DNA from: Iris pallida
Lineage: Eukaryota; Streptophyta; Magnoliopsida; Asparagales; Iridaceae
DNA: 64,000 nt
Direction: 5' to 3'
Assembly (NCBI GenBank): GCA_029216955.1
Contig: JANAVB010029819.1
Location: 30,290,204-30,354,203 of the forward strand
How positions within the stretch are numbered: the stretch's first letter is position 1; each line of letters starts with the position of its first letter. Shown in pieces: positions 32,726-43,723 of this stretch. Under the pieces are notes generated by a model. The model ran no database searches and was not told the DNA's origin. It saw only the letters and a program-made list of their open reading frames with translations. The position numbers and the translations under genes were made by a program.

Positions 32726-34927
32726 CACACCCGTTCGAAGACGAAAACTGCTGCAGTAGGAAGTTCATCGTCTGCAACATTAGGGGTCGTCAGAACTGGG
32801 GGTAGCACTCCTCCAAACATCCACGACAATCCGACATTCCAGGAATACGGACTGGAGGAAGCAAATCCTCCGACGGATACAACAGATACCGACGTCCCCA
32901 AGGACATCCTAGACGAAGCAAGCTCCGAAGCTGGGGGTAGTGTTCCTTCCGAGTCCGAACCTGAAGAGAACATCCCTACATATCCTGATGATTTCTCGAT
33001 GCACGGGTATGACTCGGAGGGTACATCCTCCACCACTCCTTCCGTCACTCCTCATATGAAGACGGTGTTCATGACAGACAGCAATCAAGGCGGTTCCGGT
33101 GATCACCAGCGCATCGACACTTTGGAGGCCATATTACACGCCATGGTCAAGTCTGTAGACGAGATCAAAGCGGCGCTTCCTAATCTGCAGGGGGTGACAC
33201 CTGGCCAGACAAGCACAGGTCCCGCAATCAACGTAGATTCAAATTCAGTGGCACCGAACCCGGGCAACAATCCTCCCGAGATAACGGCCCCTAATGCGAC
33301 AGACGAGGCCCGAGAAGTAAGAAGAGAGGTTCAGGAGCTCCGAGCAATGTTCCATGCCCGAGAAAACTCTCAAGACCTCCGGATACGGCAACCATATCCT
33401 GCTGAATGGAGGGATGTTCCCTTTCCACCAAGATATAAGACGTTCAATATCAACCCATATGATGGCAAGACTTCAGCAAGTCGGTACATCACTTACTTTG
33501 AGGTTACTACCGACCATCTCCCCCATGATGACGCTATCCTCACGCGGTTATTCATTGGGGCATTGGAAGGAGTCGCCTTCGATTGGTACCGCAACCTGCC
33601 GGACAATTGCATCCATTCCTTCGCTGGCTTCAAACGCCTGTTCTTGGAGAGGTTCTATGAGGTAGGGCAGGACGTCACGATGTCTACCCTCATGGACGTC
33701 ATTCAAGGAGAGAAAGAGCTGATGAAGAATTACATTGAGCGATTTCGTCAAACCGCAATGAAGTTACCATCTGGCAACCCGGACTCTTCCTTGATCGAAA
33801 TTTGCCAAAAGAGACTACTCCCAACAATCAGTCTCTGGATGGGCGAGAGTCAATTCAAGGACTGGAAGGCTTTTATCATTAGTGCTACAAGTGCCAAAGA
33901 ACGATTAAAGAAGGCTCGCCAACTGGAATTACATATCTCAGAGGGAGAGAACAAGGGCAAGCGTCCCAGCACCACCAACGACAATGGGGGTAGCCCCTCC
34001 AACAACCGGGACAACAGAGGCAAGCAGGCTATGGTGGCCGATACAGCCCAGAAACCTGAGTCGCAACCTGCGGACAAACAATGGCCTCAAATCACTTACT
34101 CTTTTGAAGACGGTCACGTCAAGCCTATCTTGGACATGCTCATACAAGGAGATAGGATTCAGCTTCCTCCACCCAGACGGGAACCTCGGCCGGCTGATCT
34201 GGAGAACCCAAAGTTCTGCCATTACCACCGCTACGTCCACCATGCTACGCACGACTGCTACCAACTGAAATGATATATCCAGAACCTCATCGATTCGAAC
34301 GCTCTGGCCATCGATTTCGACGAGGTAACCGTGGCAGCCAACATGGTGTCCGTACAATTTGGCAGCTTCCCTCCAACAGAGACCCAGGACGGGGTTATAC
34401 CCATCCCTCTGGCAACGATGGAGATTGCTAATCTTCCGCCTGCTCAAGCTGCTGGTCTAGTACCCCTCACCACATCACCAGAGGAAATTATGTGGGTCCA
34501 TCCGGACCTAGTCCACGAGGTAACTCAGTCCACTCCATCTTCTAAAAAGAAAAGTGGAAAAGTCAGATCCTGCCGCACCACCTCAGCAGATGAAGAGGAA
34601 GTCACGGCCGTTGTTACTCGATCCGGAGCACAATCTCAACCTGTGGCTGAAAACTCGACTGATGATCATCCGCCCACTACCACGGATGCTCCGGGACCGG
34701 CTCAGCCTTCGACGACCGACAAGCCTAGGCCGAAGGAGACTCGCTTCGACAAATCCCTCCGAAAGGAAACATCTCAGGGGCTGGAGAGGCCCTACAACTT
34801 CGACATCTTGGCGCAATTGGCCAATACACCGGCCAAATTGTCCTTATATGAACTCCTGAGGCTCTCGAAGGATGTCCGCACAGCTTTGAGCGATGCTCTT
34901 AAAAATGCCGACGCGTACCTAGCTTAG
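32726..34927 (+). pseudogene. Element B gag, in-frame stops only
   Basis: One frame continues from ORF1. The capsid-type gag domain reads PYPAEWRDVPFPPRYK, PYDGKTSASRYITYFEV, FDWYRNLPDN, FLERFYEVGQDVTM, NYIERFRQTAMKLP, FKDWKAFIISA. A zinc-binding-like CHYHRYVHHATHDC lies near 34218-34259. A TGA at 34271-34273 and a TAG at 34925-34927 interrupt the frame. After the zinc block come PAQAAGLVPL and NFDILAQLANTPAKLSLYELLRLSKD, also present in A. Gag would form the particle that packages element RNA. Confidence 0.87.
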
Positions 34928-35473
34928 GTCAACCTCACGGGAGAAAATCAGCCCGCAGACCTCCAAGACAGCGCCTGTACGGGAGCAATGCCCAACATCG
35001 TCTTTACTCCACAAGACATGCTCATCAAGACTAATCTACACGATCGCCCATTATACTATACAGGCTACATCGGCAATATAAAGGTGGACCGGATGCACAT
35101 TGACCCTGGGTCTTCCATAAGCATCATTCCAAAAGGACTACTGCATCATCTTCGCATTTCGATGCATCGCCTGACCCCTACAAACACCGCCATCAGCGGG
35201 TTCAATTCGGGCAGGAGCTACCCAATCGGGAAGATCTGTCTGAAATGTCAGATTGGCGATCTCCAATCAGAAGTCACTTGCTACGTCATAGATGCCGACA
35301 CTTCATACAACATCCTTTTGGGGCGCCCTTGGATACACGATTACATGATCGTGCCTTCCACGCAACACCAATGCTTCAAATATGTCGACAAGCACGGCTT
35401 CGTGAGGACAGAATTTGCTGACATCGATCCCTTCAAAGGGGTCGAATCTTATTACTCGGACTCCTGCCTATAA
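34928..35473 (+). pseudogene. Element B aspartic protease
   Basis: In frame with gag: PNIVFTPQDML, YYTGYIGNIKVDRM, the active-site block HIDPGSSISIIP, the strand CYVIDADTSYNILLGRPWIHDY, and FKGVESYYSDS. It ends in TAA (35471-35473). The catalytic triplet is D-P-G, as in A. Everything else fits a retropepsin domain of about 120 residues. Confidence 0.82.
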
Positions 35474-36000
35474 GAAAAGTCGAAGAGGCACCTTGAAGGA
35501 GGAAATAAACAAACTGATGTTGAAGCAACCACGGGATCAGAAGAACCTCTGACAATCCACCTCCAGGCTCGCAAACCAGGCAATTCTGTACCCCTTACGG
35601 CCACGCTGCGTAAGGACGCGATCAGCCTCTCGGCACAGGAAGAGCAGTTGAGAATCCGGCTGCCAAGGTCCGGCCAGGTACCGAGACCCACGACGGGGCC
35701 ACTTACCATCAGATTGCCGAGAGTCGGTCAATCCCAAACAGAGAAGCTCAATCCCTCTAATAGACCTCTGACGATACGCCTGCCTAAGAAAGGTCGTCAC
35801 CCGATGCGAGGTCTGACACTTCAAGCGAACCAGCCACCCCTCGCTCCACATCAAGTGCCAGACTGGGGGTTGCTAGTCTACCGACAACCCCACGCTCCGC
35901 TCCGTCAGTTGAACCTCTGAAGATCAAGCTGACTAGGATGCCCTCTTAATCTTCATTCACACAGGGGGTACCCGAAGAGGAACCAGAGCTAGCCAAGTAT
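35474..36000 (+). pseudogene. Element B protease-RT spacer with PLTIRLP repeats
   Basis: The same frame runs on with repeats EPLTIHLQ, QLRIRLPRSG, PLTIRLPRVG, PLTIRLPKKG, then shifts frame near 35860 to PLKIKLTRMP. A TAA at 35947-35949 follows. A has the same repeat type. The role is unknown; the regular spacing suggests short beta-strand or linear binding repeats. Confidence 0.65.
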
Positions 36001-38646
36001 GTGGCTGCCCACACTGATGCTTCCTCCACAGATGATATAATCCCTCTAGAAAAGATACCTTACTTCATCAATAAAGGGTTATCTTTGAACTACATCGAGC
36101 TCAATAAGCTATGTACAATGTATGCCATGGAACACGGTATAGGCACTCACCTACATACACAGGTGACAAATGTGTACACCGCTATCCAACTTACTCCAGT
36201 AGAAGACGCTTACCGAATAATCGAGGGAGGGGACCACCCAATCATCTTCGGCCGGACGAACAACCCGCATCCCCTCGCCATGGAAGAAGTCGACTTCGGG
36301 TCAGATGCTGGAAGACTGCCTCTGTATCTCTATAGCCCTCAATCCAAATATCTTATGCAGAAACAGGGGTATGATCTAGAGACAATGCCAGGACTGAACT
36401 ACGGCACTGGACGACGATTACCTTTGAAGACGCCAGCCCCGGCGGGCAAACCACGGAACTACTATAACAAAATTCGATACGGTTTAGGGTATGTAACGCC
36501 TACTACGACCCCTGAAAGCTCAGATGAAGAATGCGACTGGCAGTCACATTCAACCGGATCACCGACTTTCGACTCAGATACCAGCATCAGAGATGTGTTC
36601 AGACAAGTCATGTCAGTCAACATGGCATTCGTCGACGCTTACGAGGAAGACGAAGACATCCCCGAAATCCTTGAGCTAGAGCCATGGGCCCAGCAATTAG
36701 ACGCACAATGGGAAAAGCGGTTCGAACTGAGAGAACCTCCTACTGAAGATGAGGTCATACAAGTGGATCTCGGCAGCGAATCTTCTCCAAAACCGATCTT
36801 TATCAGTAAAAGCCTAACTGACGAAGAACGAGAGTCGCTGTTAGAACTTGTCAGAGAATACATTGATGTGTTCGCCTGGAGCTATGAAGACGTGTCGGGG
36901 TTAAATCCTGACATCGCTCTCCACAAACTCAATATACGGCCAGATGCAAAGCCAATCAAGCAGCAACAACGACGCTTCTGCCCAGGCGTCATGGACACGA
37001 TCGAAGCCGAAGTCAACAAGCTAATAGCCAACGGCTTTATTCATGAAGAGCAACATCCTGATTTGGTCGCCAATATAGTACCCGTCCTCAAGAAGAATGG
37101 AAAGATTCGAATCTGCATCGACTTCCGCAACCTGAACGAGGCATGCCCCAAAGATGAATTTCCCCTTCCTATCACAGACATCATGATCGACAATACATGC
37201 GGCTTTGAACGTATGTCATTCATGGATGGATTCTCGGGGTACAATCAAATCAAGATCTCTCCCGACGACGAAAAGAACACCTCATTCCGAACCCCGATTG
37301 GTACATACTGCTACACAGTCATGCCATTCGGTCTAAAGAATGCTGGCGCTACATATCAGCGAGCCATGAGTATCATTTTCAGAGAACATTTGTGCAAGAC
37401 AGTGGAATGCTATGTCGACGACATCGCCGTCAAGAGTCGCCGTAAGGAAGATCATCTACAAGACCTGAGAACGGTGTTCAACTTAATGCGAGCCCACAAT
37501 CTGAAGATGAACCCTACAAAATCGTTCTTGGGCGTATCCAACAGGAAGTTCTTGGGCTTCATCATCACTGCATGGGGTATCCATGTAGACCCCGAGAAAA
37601 CGAGGGCAATCATGGAGATGGGTCCCCCGAGAAATCTCCGTGAACTTAGAGGCCTCCAAGGGAGGCTAGCTTATATCAAGAGGTTCATTTCCAACCTCTC
37701 CGGGCGATGCCGACCGTTCACCCACCTCATGAAGAAGGGAGTCTCATTCGTATGGGACGAGGAATGCCAGCGCGCTTTCGATGACATCAAAGAATATTTA
37801 TCAAATCCTCCAGTCATGGTGGCCCCGGTCCTTGGAAAACCATTCCTGCTCTATGTACGAGCAATAGAACACTCCCTCGGTGCCCTGCTGGCACAAAACA
37901 ACGACGCAGGCCACGAACAGGCCATTTACTACCTCAGCCGAATGATGGTCGGGCCCGAACACCGATACACCACTGTGGAGAAAGAATGCCTCGCCCTGGT
38001 ATTCGCCATTCAAAAGACGCGACACTATGTCACGGGGCAAACCATACATGTGATCTCACGAATCAACCCTCTCAGGGTCCTAATGACCAAACTAGGGGCA
38101 CTCAGCTCCCGCCTCGCTACATGGGCGATATTGCTGTCCCCCTATCATATGATTTTCGTCCCGCAGAAGGCTATCAAAGGTCAAGCCCTGGCAGACTTTT
38201 TGGCAGCCCATCCAGGATCGGAATCATCCAGAATATACGAAAAAATCCCAGATGAGGTCGCCGATTCAAATATAACCACCCACGATAACATATGGCGGAT
38301 GTTCTTCGATGGCGCTTCAAGAACCGGACCCAAGGGAAACATCGTCGTCGGAGTCGGAGTAGTATTGGTCTCTCCTACCGGGCTAGTGACCAATCGCGCC
38401 TACTCTCTCACGGAACCCTGCTCTAACAATGTGGCCGAGTACAACGCTTTGGTCATTGGCCTCCAACTCGCAAGAGAACTGGGGGTAGAATACCTTGAAG
38501 CATACGACGATTCGCAATTAATCGTCAACCAGATTCGGGGGACGTACGAAGTCCGCCATGAAGACATGATCCCCTACCACCAAATAACGATCAACATTAT
38601 CTCATCATTCGAGGGATTCTTCATCGAACACGTCCCCAGACTCTAA
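36001..38646 (+). pseudogene. Element B reverse transcriptase, RNase H and second RNase H
   Basis: An open frame of 881 codons, uninterrupted across all three domains. A leader has a G-patch-like QGYDLETMPGLNYGTG. RT blocks are CIDFRNLNEACPKDEFPLP, MSFMDGFSGYNQI, MPFGLKNAGATYQRAM and catalytic ECYVDDIAVKSR (about 37407-37442). RNase H runs from LYVRAIEHSLGALL to QALADFLAAHP. The second RNase H has FFDGASRTGP, NNVAEYNALVIGL and AYDDSQLIVNQ. The frame ends in two close TAA codons (38644, 38653). These enzymes copy element RNA into DNA. I mark it a pseudogene because the parent polyprotein is broken on both sides. Confidence 0.92.
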
Positions 38647-40065
38647 AATATCTAAGCTGATGCCCTAGCAGGCCTGGCTGCTTCCCTAGCAGTGCCAAAC
38701 CACTCTCATCATTCGGTCGATATAATCGGCCATGAGCTGGTCTGCCCCAAGAACAACGTTCAAGCCATGGCGAGTTATTCTGCTCAGATGATCGACGAAT
38801 CGCCAGACTGGAGACAACCATTCATAGACTTCGTGGTCTACGACATCCTGCCCGAGAACCCGTAGGAGGCTACTTCTATCAGACGGCGTTCTCTCAGATT
38901 CTTCTACGATACAGAGACGAAAATGCTGTATCGCCGCTCCTACGACGGATTACTACTTCGGTGCTTATCGAACGCAGAAGCCAAAGAAGCCGTACGAGAG
39001 GCTCATGACGGTGTCTGCGGGGCCCATCAGCCTGGCCCTAAGCTGTAAGACCGCCTTCGTCGGATGGGCTACTACTGGCCCACGATGGTGGCTGATGCAA
39101 TAGATTATGCCCGAAAATACAAGGCCTGCCAAGTCCACGCAGACTTCATTCACCAACCATCCGAATTTCTACATCCGACAGTGGCGTCCTGGCCATTCGA
39201 AGCATGGGGAATGGATATCATTGGTTCAATCACCCCACCTTCCTCCCGAGGACATCGCTTCATACTTGCGATCACTGATTACTTCTCAAAGTGGGCAGAA
39301 GCTATCCCACTCGCCGAAGTCAAGACTTCGAACGTAATCAGCTTCCTGAAGCACCATGTCATCTACCGCTTTGGACTGCCCTGAAGGATCATCCATGATA
39401 ATGGTCCGCAGTTTATAAGCCACGCATTCTACCGATTCTGCGACAAACACCGCATTCAGAATGTCGCTTCGACACCATACAACCCGGCAGCAAACGGGTT
39501 AGCAGAGGCATTCAACAAAATAATCATCAAACTCCTCAAGAAATTTGTCTCCTCCAACAAACGCGACTGGAACGAGAAGCTCGGCGAGTGCTTATGGGCT
39601 TATCGCACCACGGTTCGAACAGCCACCGGGAATACACCATTCTCTCTGGTGTACGGGAGTGAGGCAGTTCTCCCATTAGAGACTCAGATTCCCTCACTCC
39701 GAGTCGCCCTCACTTATCAATTGATAACGGATGATAACTACCGACGTCGACTACAAAAGTTAGAGGCCTTAGATGAAAAATGCCTCCTAGCTCAGCAAAG
39801 GATCGAATTATACCAAGCACGCATCTCAGGAGCCTTCAATAAAAAGGTCAAAGTCAGAACATTCTAAGTGGGCGATCTTGTTTTGGCAGTCAGAAGGCCA
39901 ATGGTCATGACTCACAAGACCACCGGCAAGTTCCAGCCAAAATGGGAAGGCCCATTTATCATCGAGGCCGTGTTCTCCAATGGTGCTTACCGCCTCGCCA
40001 AGCAGAACGGAGACTTGCTCATGTTGCCCGTCAACGGCAAGTTCCTGAAGAAATACTATGTTTAA
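38647..40065 (+). pseudogene. Element B integrase, one frame with stops
   Basis: The frame continues ADALAGLAASLAVPN, the zinc-binding region (AHDGVCGAHQPG and KYKACQVHAD, where the first C of CxxC is Y), the core (PFEAWGMDIIGSITPP, YFSKWAEAIPLAE, IIHDNGPQF, YNPAANGLAEAFN) and the C-terminal VGDLVLAVRRPMV, KWEGPFIIE, FLKKYYV. Stops at 38653, 38863, 39046, 39382 and 39865 are mostly explained by single C-to-T changes. There is no frameshift over 1.4 kb. Confidence 0.9.
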
Positions 40066-41200
40066 ACAACATTTTCCAGAGTTTCGAGTTATGTGCCCGC
40101 TGGTACCACTGAACTCAACCCCCTAATTTTCCAACTTATCGAGTCACGTACCCTCTTGTACTCCTGAACTCATATCCCAAATTCCCAAGTCATGTACCTG
40201 CTGGTACCTCTGAACTTACACTTTGATTCCAACATTCATGGATTGTCGAGTCATGTACCCGCTGGTACCAATGAACTCATCCCATAATTTTCCAGATCTT
40301 TGAGTCATGTATCCGCTGATACCACTGAACTCACCCTCATAGTTTTTCAGATTTTTGAGTCATGTACCCGCTGGTACCACTGAACTCACACTCACCATTC
40401 TCCAGATTCTCGAGTCATGTACCCGATGGTGCCTCTGAACTCACATCCCGGTCACTCTTTCAGGTAGGAAGTTATGTATGATCATACCTCTGAACTTCCT
40501 TCCCGAAGGAGATCTCCCCTCATGATCTAATACCCACACTCCCAGTGCACAACAAAGGTAACGGATCCACAAATTTCCAAGACGACCATGTCCTCATCAC
40601 CTCTGAGTCGTCTCATTTCCGCCAAAAACAAATCACCCCTACATAGAATTTCCATGTCCTCATTACCTCTGAGTTATTCTACGTACCCCCCTTCATTGAG
40701 CCCACTCCTGTCATGTCCTCATTACCTCTGAATGGGAAGGCTCCGTCGAAGAAACCTTCATACTTGCCATGTCCTCATTACCTCTGAGTAAGTATGATGA
40801 TCCCCTTTCGACCTATTACCTATACCCACAACCGGAGTACGCCAAGGGTAATAGGTCCACAAATGTCCTCTGTTGACCACAAATGTCCTCTGTTGACCAC
40901 AAATGTCCTCTGTTGACCACCAATACCCTCCGTCGAGTTCGCTCCTGCCATGTACTCATTACCTCTGAGTAGGAAGACTCTACGTTCAAAAAACTTTCCT
41001 ACTTACCATGTCCTCATTACCTCAGAATTATTCTATGTACCCCCCCGTCAAAGAAACCCTCATGCTCACCATGTCCTCAGCACCTCTGAGTCAGTATGAT
41101 TGGTTCCTTTCTTTTTAAACTTGTTGTCCGTATCCAAAACCAGGGTACGTTAGGGATAATGGGTCCACGCAAAATGTTCCAATAAGAGGATTATTACAAA
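40066..41200 (+). repeat. Element B hairpin array between pol and the antisense gene
   Basis: There are two sub-arrays. The left one (40082-40500) has eight units with GAGTCATGTACCCGCTGGTA and ending CTGAACTC; arms pair as GAGTT/AACTC, TGAGT/ACTCA or AGGAAGTT/AACTTCCT (40466-40473, 40493-40500). The right one (40560-41100) has seven units of CATGTCCTCATTACCTCTGA. Arms include AGACGAC/GTCGTCT (40580-40586, 40607-40613), TAGAAT/ATTCTA (40644-40649, 40676-40681) and TCATACTTGC/GTAAGTATGA (40758-40767, 40788-40797). Some units (near 40711, 40950, 41008) have poor or swapped arms. A type II hairpin, GACCTATTACC/GGTAATAGGTC, is at 40810-40857. Confidence 0.88.
40861..40920. repeat. Three perfect 20-base tandem copies
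   Basis: AAATGTCCTCTGTTGACCAC is repeated three times without a mismatch, between two hairpins of the array. Perfect identity suggests a recent local duplication. Confidence 0.9.
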
Positions 41201-41357
41201 GCAAAAGAGTGAAGCAAATATATATATTCCATTCATTCAGAAATCGGTTACATCCACACGATTGCAAGCAAGTCAAAAGAGTTCTTCATGAAGACAAGAA
41301 GAAAGGCGAAACAAAATAAAAGACTACAGACAAACATCCACGAGAAGCCACTACATC

Positions 41358-41930
41358 CTAGTTACAGGAGCGCATGTACCATTCCCTCAACCATCTCACA
41401 TATGAAGGATACAAGTGAAGAGCATCCTCGTCCAGAATAGGAGAAACAGGGTTCCCAGCGCTGCCACCCTCAACAGTCTCGATATTTGGAGAGTTGTCGT
41501 TCCCCTCAGGCGCAGGTTCTTCTTTCTTCACTTTCTCCTTAACAGAGGAAGATCCCTGGCTGATGACAGGAGGCTGCGGCTCCTCTGACGCCGCAGTCTC
41601 AACATTCGATGGAAATACTGCGAGAACCAAAGACGAAGAAAATGAAAACAGTCAGAAATATTCATGCGGCTCGTTTTAGACAAGTCTCATGCGGCTCAGT
41701 CATGGGACGCGTATGCGGACCATGTAGTTTGAGAAGTTCACATCAAAGTCGTGTACATGAAGCATGCAGTGAAGCAGGCTCTGCTAGGGTTTTAAATCGA
41801 ATACCTAATCCTTACCTTCGATGGCAATATGAACATCAAAACGAACGGGGGGCACGACAGTCGAGGTCGAAGCTGATTTCTTACTCCTCGCCACAGCCTT
41901 CTTTACAGCCTTAGAAGCCCTGGGTGCCAT
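41358..41930 (-). CDS. Element B antisense gene: small MAP-family protein, two exons
   Basis: Exon 1 (41930-41816) encodes MAPRASKAVKKAVARSKKSA and ends at a GTAAGG donor. Exon 2 (41617-41358) follows a TTCTCGCAG acceptor. Joined in phase 1 they give an uninterrupted protein of about 124 residues with a basic start, an acidic KEKVKKEEP middle and the end PSYVRWLREWYMRSCN. The intron (41618-41815) carries ATGCGG words. The start and intron phase match A's antisense gene, but no plant mobile domain follows. The end matches the small proteins of CACTA-1 and CACTA-2. The product is unknown. Confidence 0.72.
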
Positions 41931-42310
41931 TGTTGTCTGATGATCAGAGGAAGAAAATACGACAAAAATCTGAGTCAAGAATAGTCTAAGAGAGAAGACC
42001 GTCCAAATGCCCTTCTATTTATTGACGGAGAACTGTGAACCGACGCCTCGTACAAACGCGATCAGCTCTTCGGTTATTGAGCCAAACCAGCCATTTAAAG
42101 ACTGAGCTCTTGGGATCCTGTCCCAGAAAGATCCACACGCATGGCATACTGACGTGGCAAAGAGCTTATGCGGTTCAAATGACCATGCGGCTGGTAGCAA
42201 CTATGCGACTCAGATGGTCGGGAGGTAGAAATTTCTATGCGGCTGGGCCATCCATGCGGCTGAGACGCCCCTGCGGCAGAACTTTCCATGCGGCCAAGAT
42301 ATCCATGCGC
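41640..42310. promoter_or_regulatory. ATGCGG motif cluster in intron 1 and upstream of B's antisense gene
   Basis: ATGCGG words lie at about 41664, 41689 and 41712 in the intron and at about 42170, 42185, 42236, 42253 and 42288 upstream of the antisense start. The same word fills the LTRs and the start of ORF1. In A the same places carry TTTTACGC. Confidence 0.7.
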
Positions 42311-42375
42311 GGCCAGAAGAATATCCAGCCATGCTTCTTATTCAAAGTATTTTAATTTTGTAAATTGAAAACTTT

Positions 42376-42386
42376 GAAGGGGGTCC
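42376..42386 (+). other. Element B polypurine tract
   Basis: GAAGGGGGTCC lies directly before the 3' LTR, preceded by GAAAACTTT as in A. It would prime plus-strand DNA synthesis. Confidence 0.8.
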
Positions 42387-43723
42387 TGTAGAAGCATGGA
42401 AAATACTAGAGAAAGACCCATGCGGCTCAAAAATCGCACGCGGCTCAGGGAGTCATGCGGCATAAGGAGCTATGCGGCCCGAAGCATTCCATGCGGCTCA
42501 GAAGACACGTGGCCTGATAGTGCCCCCCTCCACCCATGCTGCATTAATTGCTTTGACGGCTGACCCCTCTGAAAAGTTGACAGACCTGACACCAAAGCAG
42601 GTAATTATGACTCTGTCATGATGATGAATCTCTAGGGAAGAGAAAGAAATCTCTGACACGATCCCCCGAGAGCAACAAAATGCCACGTGGCCCTGCCACG
42701 TGGGTGTGCTTATGCGGCTGGAAGTAAAGACTTTCCATGCGGTTCAGAGTGAAGTTGTCCCATGCGGCTCGAGTGGAATCATCCTTATGCGGCTTAAGAA
42801 GATCATGCTTATGCGGCTCAAGCAGACACACCATTATGCGGTTCATGCGGCTCATCATATGGTTCAGAAGTCTGAAGGAGGAGGCCACTGCCCAGACAGC
42901 CCTGACACGTGTCCCAAGTCTTATGCGGCCCAAAATTCATGCGGCCCAAATCTCATGCGGCCCAATCTGCATGCGGTTCCAGTCTCACCATTGGCTCTCA
43001 GGATACGTGTCCTCAGCCGATCAATCTCCCAGATTTATGGCAATCCAAGATCGGGTCGAATCCCAATGATCTGGGGCACGTGGCAGGAGAATAAATTTGA
43101 TTTATTCGCAGATATTAGAGAATCATTATAAGGAAGATTTATGCCAATCAGTATTAATTGCTAATGGGGATTTGGTGTAATCTACCTTTAATGGTTCTGA
43201 TTCGTCACAATCAGAAACGAACGTCCTGGATTGATCAATCCCCAGGCCGCCGCCATCTCCAAGAGCTAATCATTGGCAACCCTAGTGATCACATCCCACT
43301 ATTATAAATAGCAAGGTGCCATTCCCTTGTAATATATAGAGAGAGATACAAAAAAAGAAAAAAACTAGAGAAGAATACGTATACACAGAGAGACTTCCCC
43401 CATAGTCAGAGAGAGAATATACACAGATAGAGAAGCCAGGAGAGCAATCAGAAAGAGAGCAAGAAGGCATTTCTTCGTCAACGACCAAGCAGATCTTCTC
43501 CGAGTCAAGGCTGCGTACCGATCGTCCAAGGAGTAAGGCAGAGCGGCCATCGCTTTCCCGAGCCTCTATCGTCACCCCCCAGAATCTAAAATAAACAATC
43601 GTACTTAGACTGCTGTACCTAGGTTTTCGTCCCTAGGCTTTCTTTGTACGAGCGAATTTGTATTGTGAGTCTAAGTTCAGTCCTCCGATAATTGTTCTGT
43701 ACTTTTACAATCAATGGCAAACA
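42387..43723 (+). repeat. Element B 3' LTR
   Basis: It matches 30074-31409 throughout with scattered substitutions, starting TGTAGAAGCATGG and ending GGCAAACA. The target duplication AAGGC follows at 43724-43728. Confidence 0.95.

Larger units (their letters stand above)
30074..43723 (+). mobile_element. Element B: full-length Tat-lineage Ty3/gypsy retrotransposon, degraded
   Basis: LTRs of 1336 and 1337 bases (TGTAGAAGCATGG to GGCAAACA) flank the interior. The target duplication AAGGC lies at 30069-30073 and 43724-43728. It entered an exon of CACTA-1 TNPD; removing it restores a continuous TNPD frame (FEKP to SGKMKKR). Its order of parts is the same as in A and its proteins are close relatives of A's. 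Its pol has fewer breaks than A's, mostly simple stops in one frame, so it is probably the younger of the two. Confidence 0.95.
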
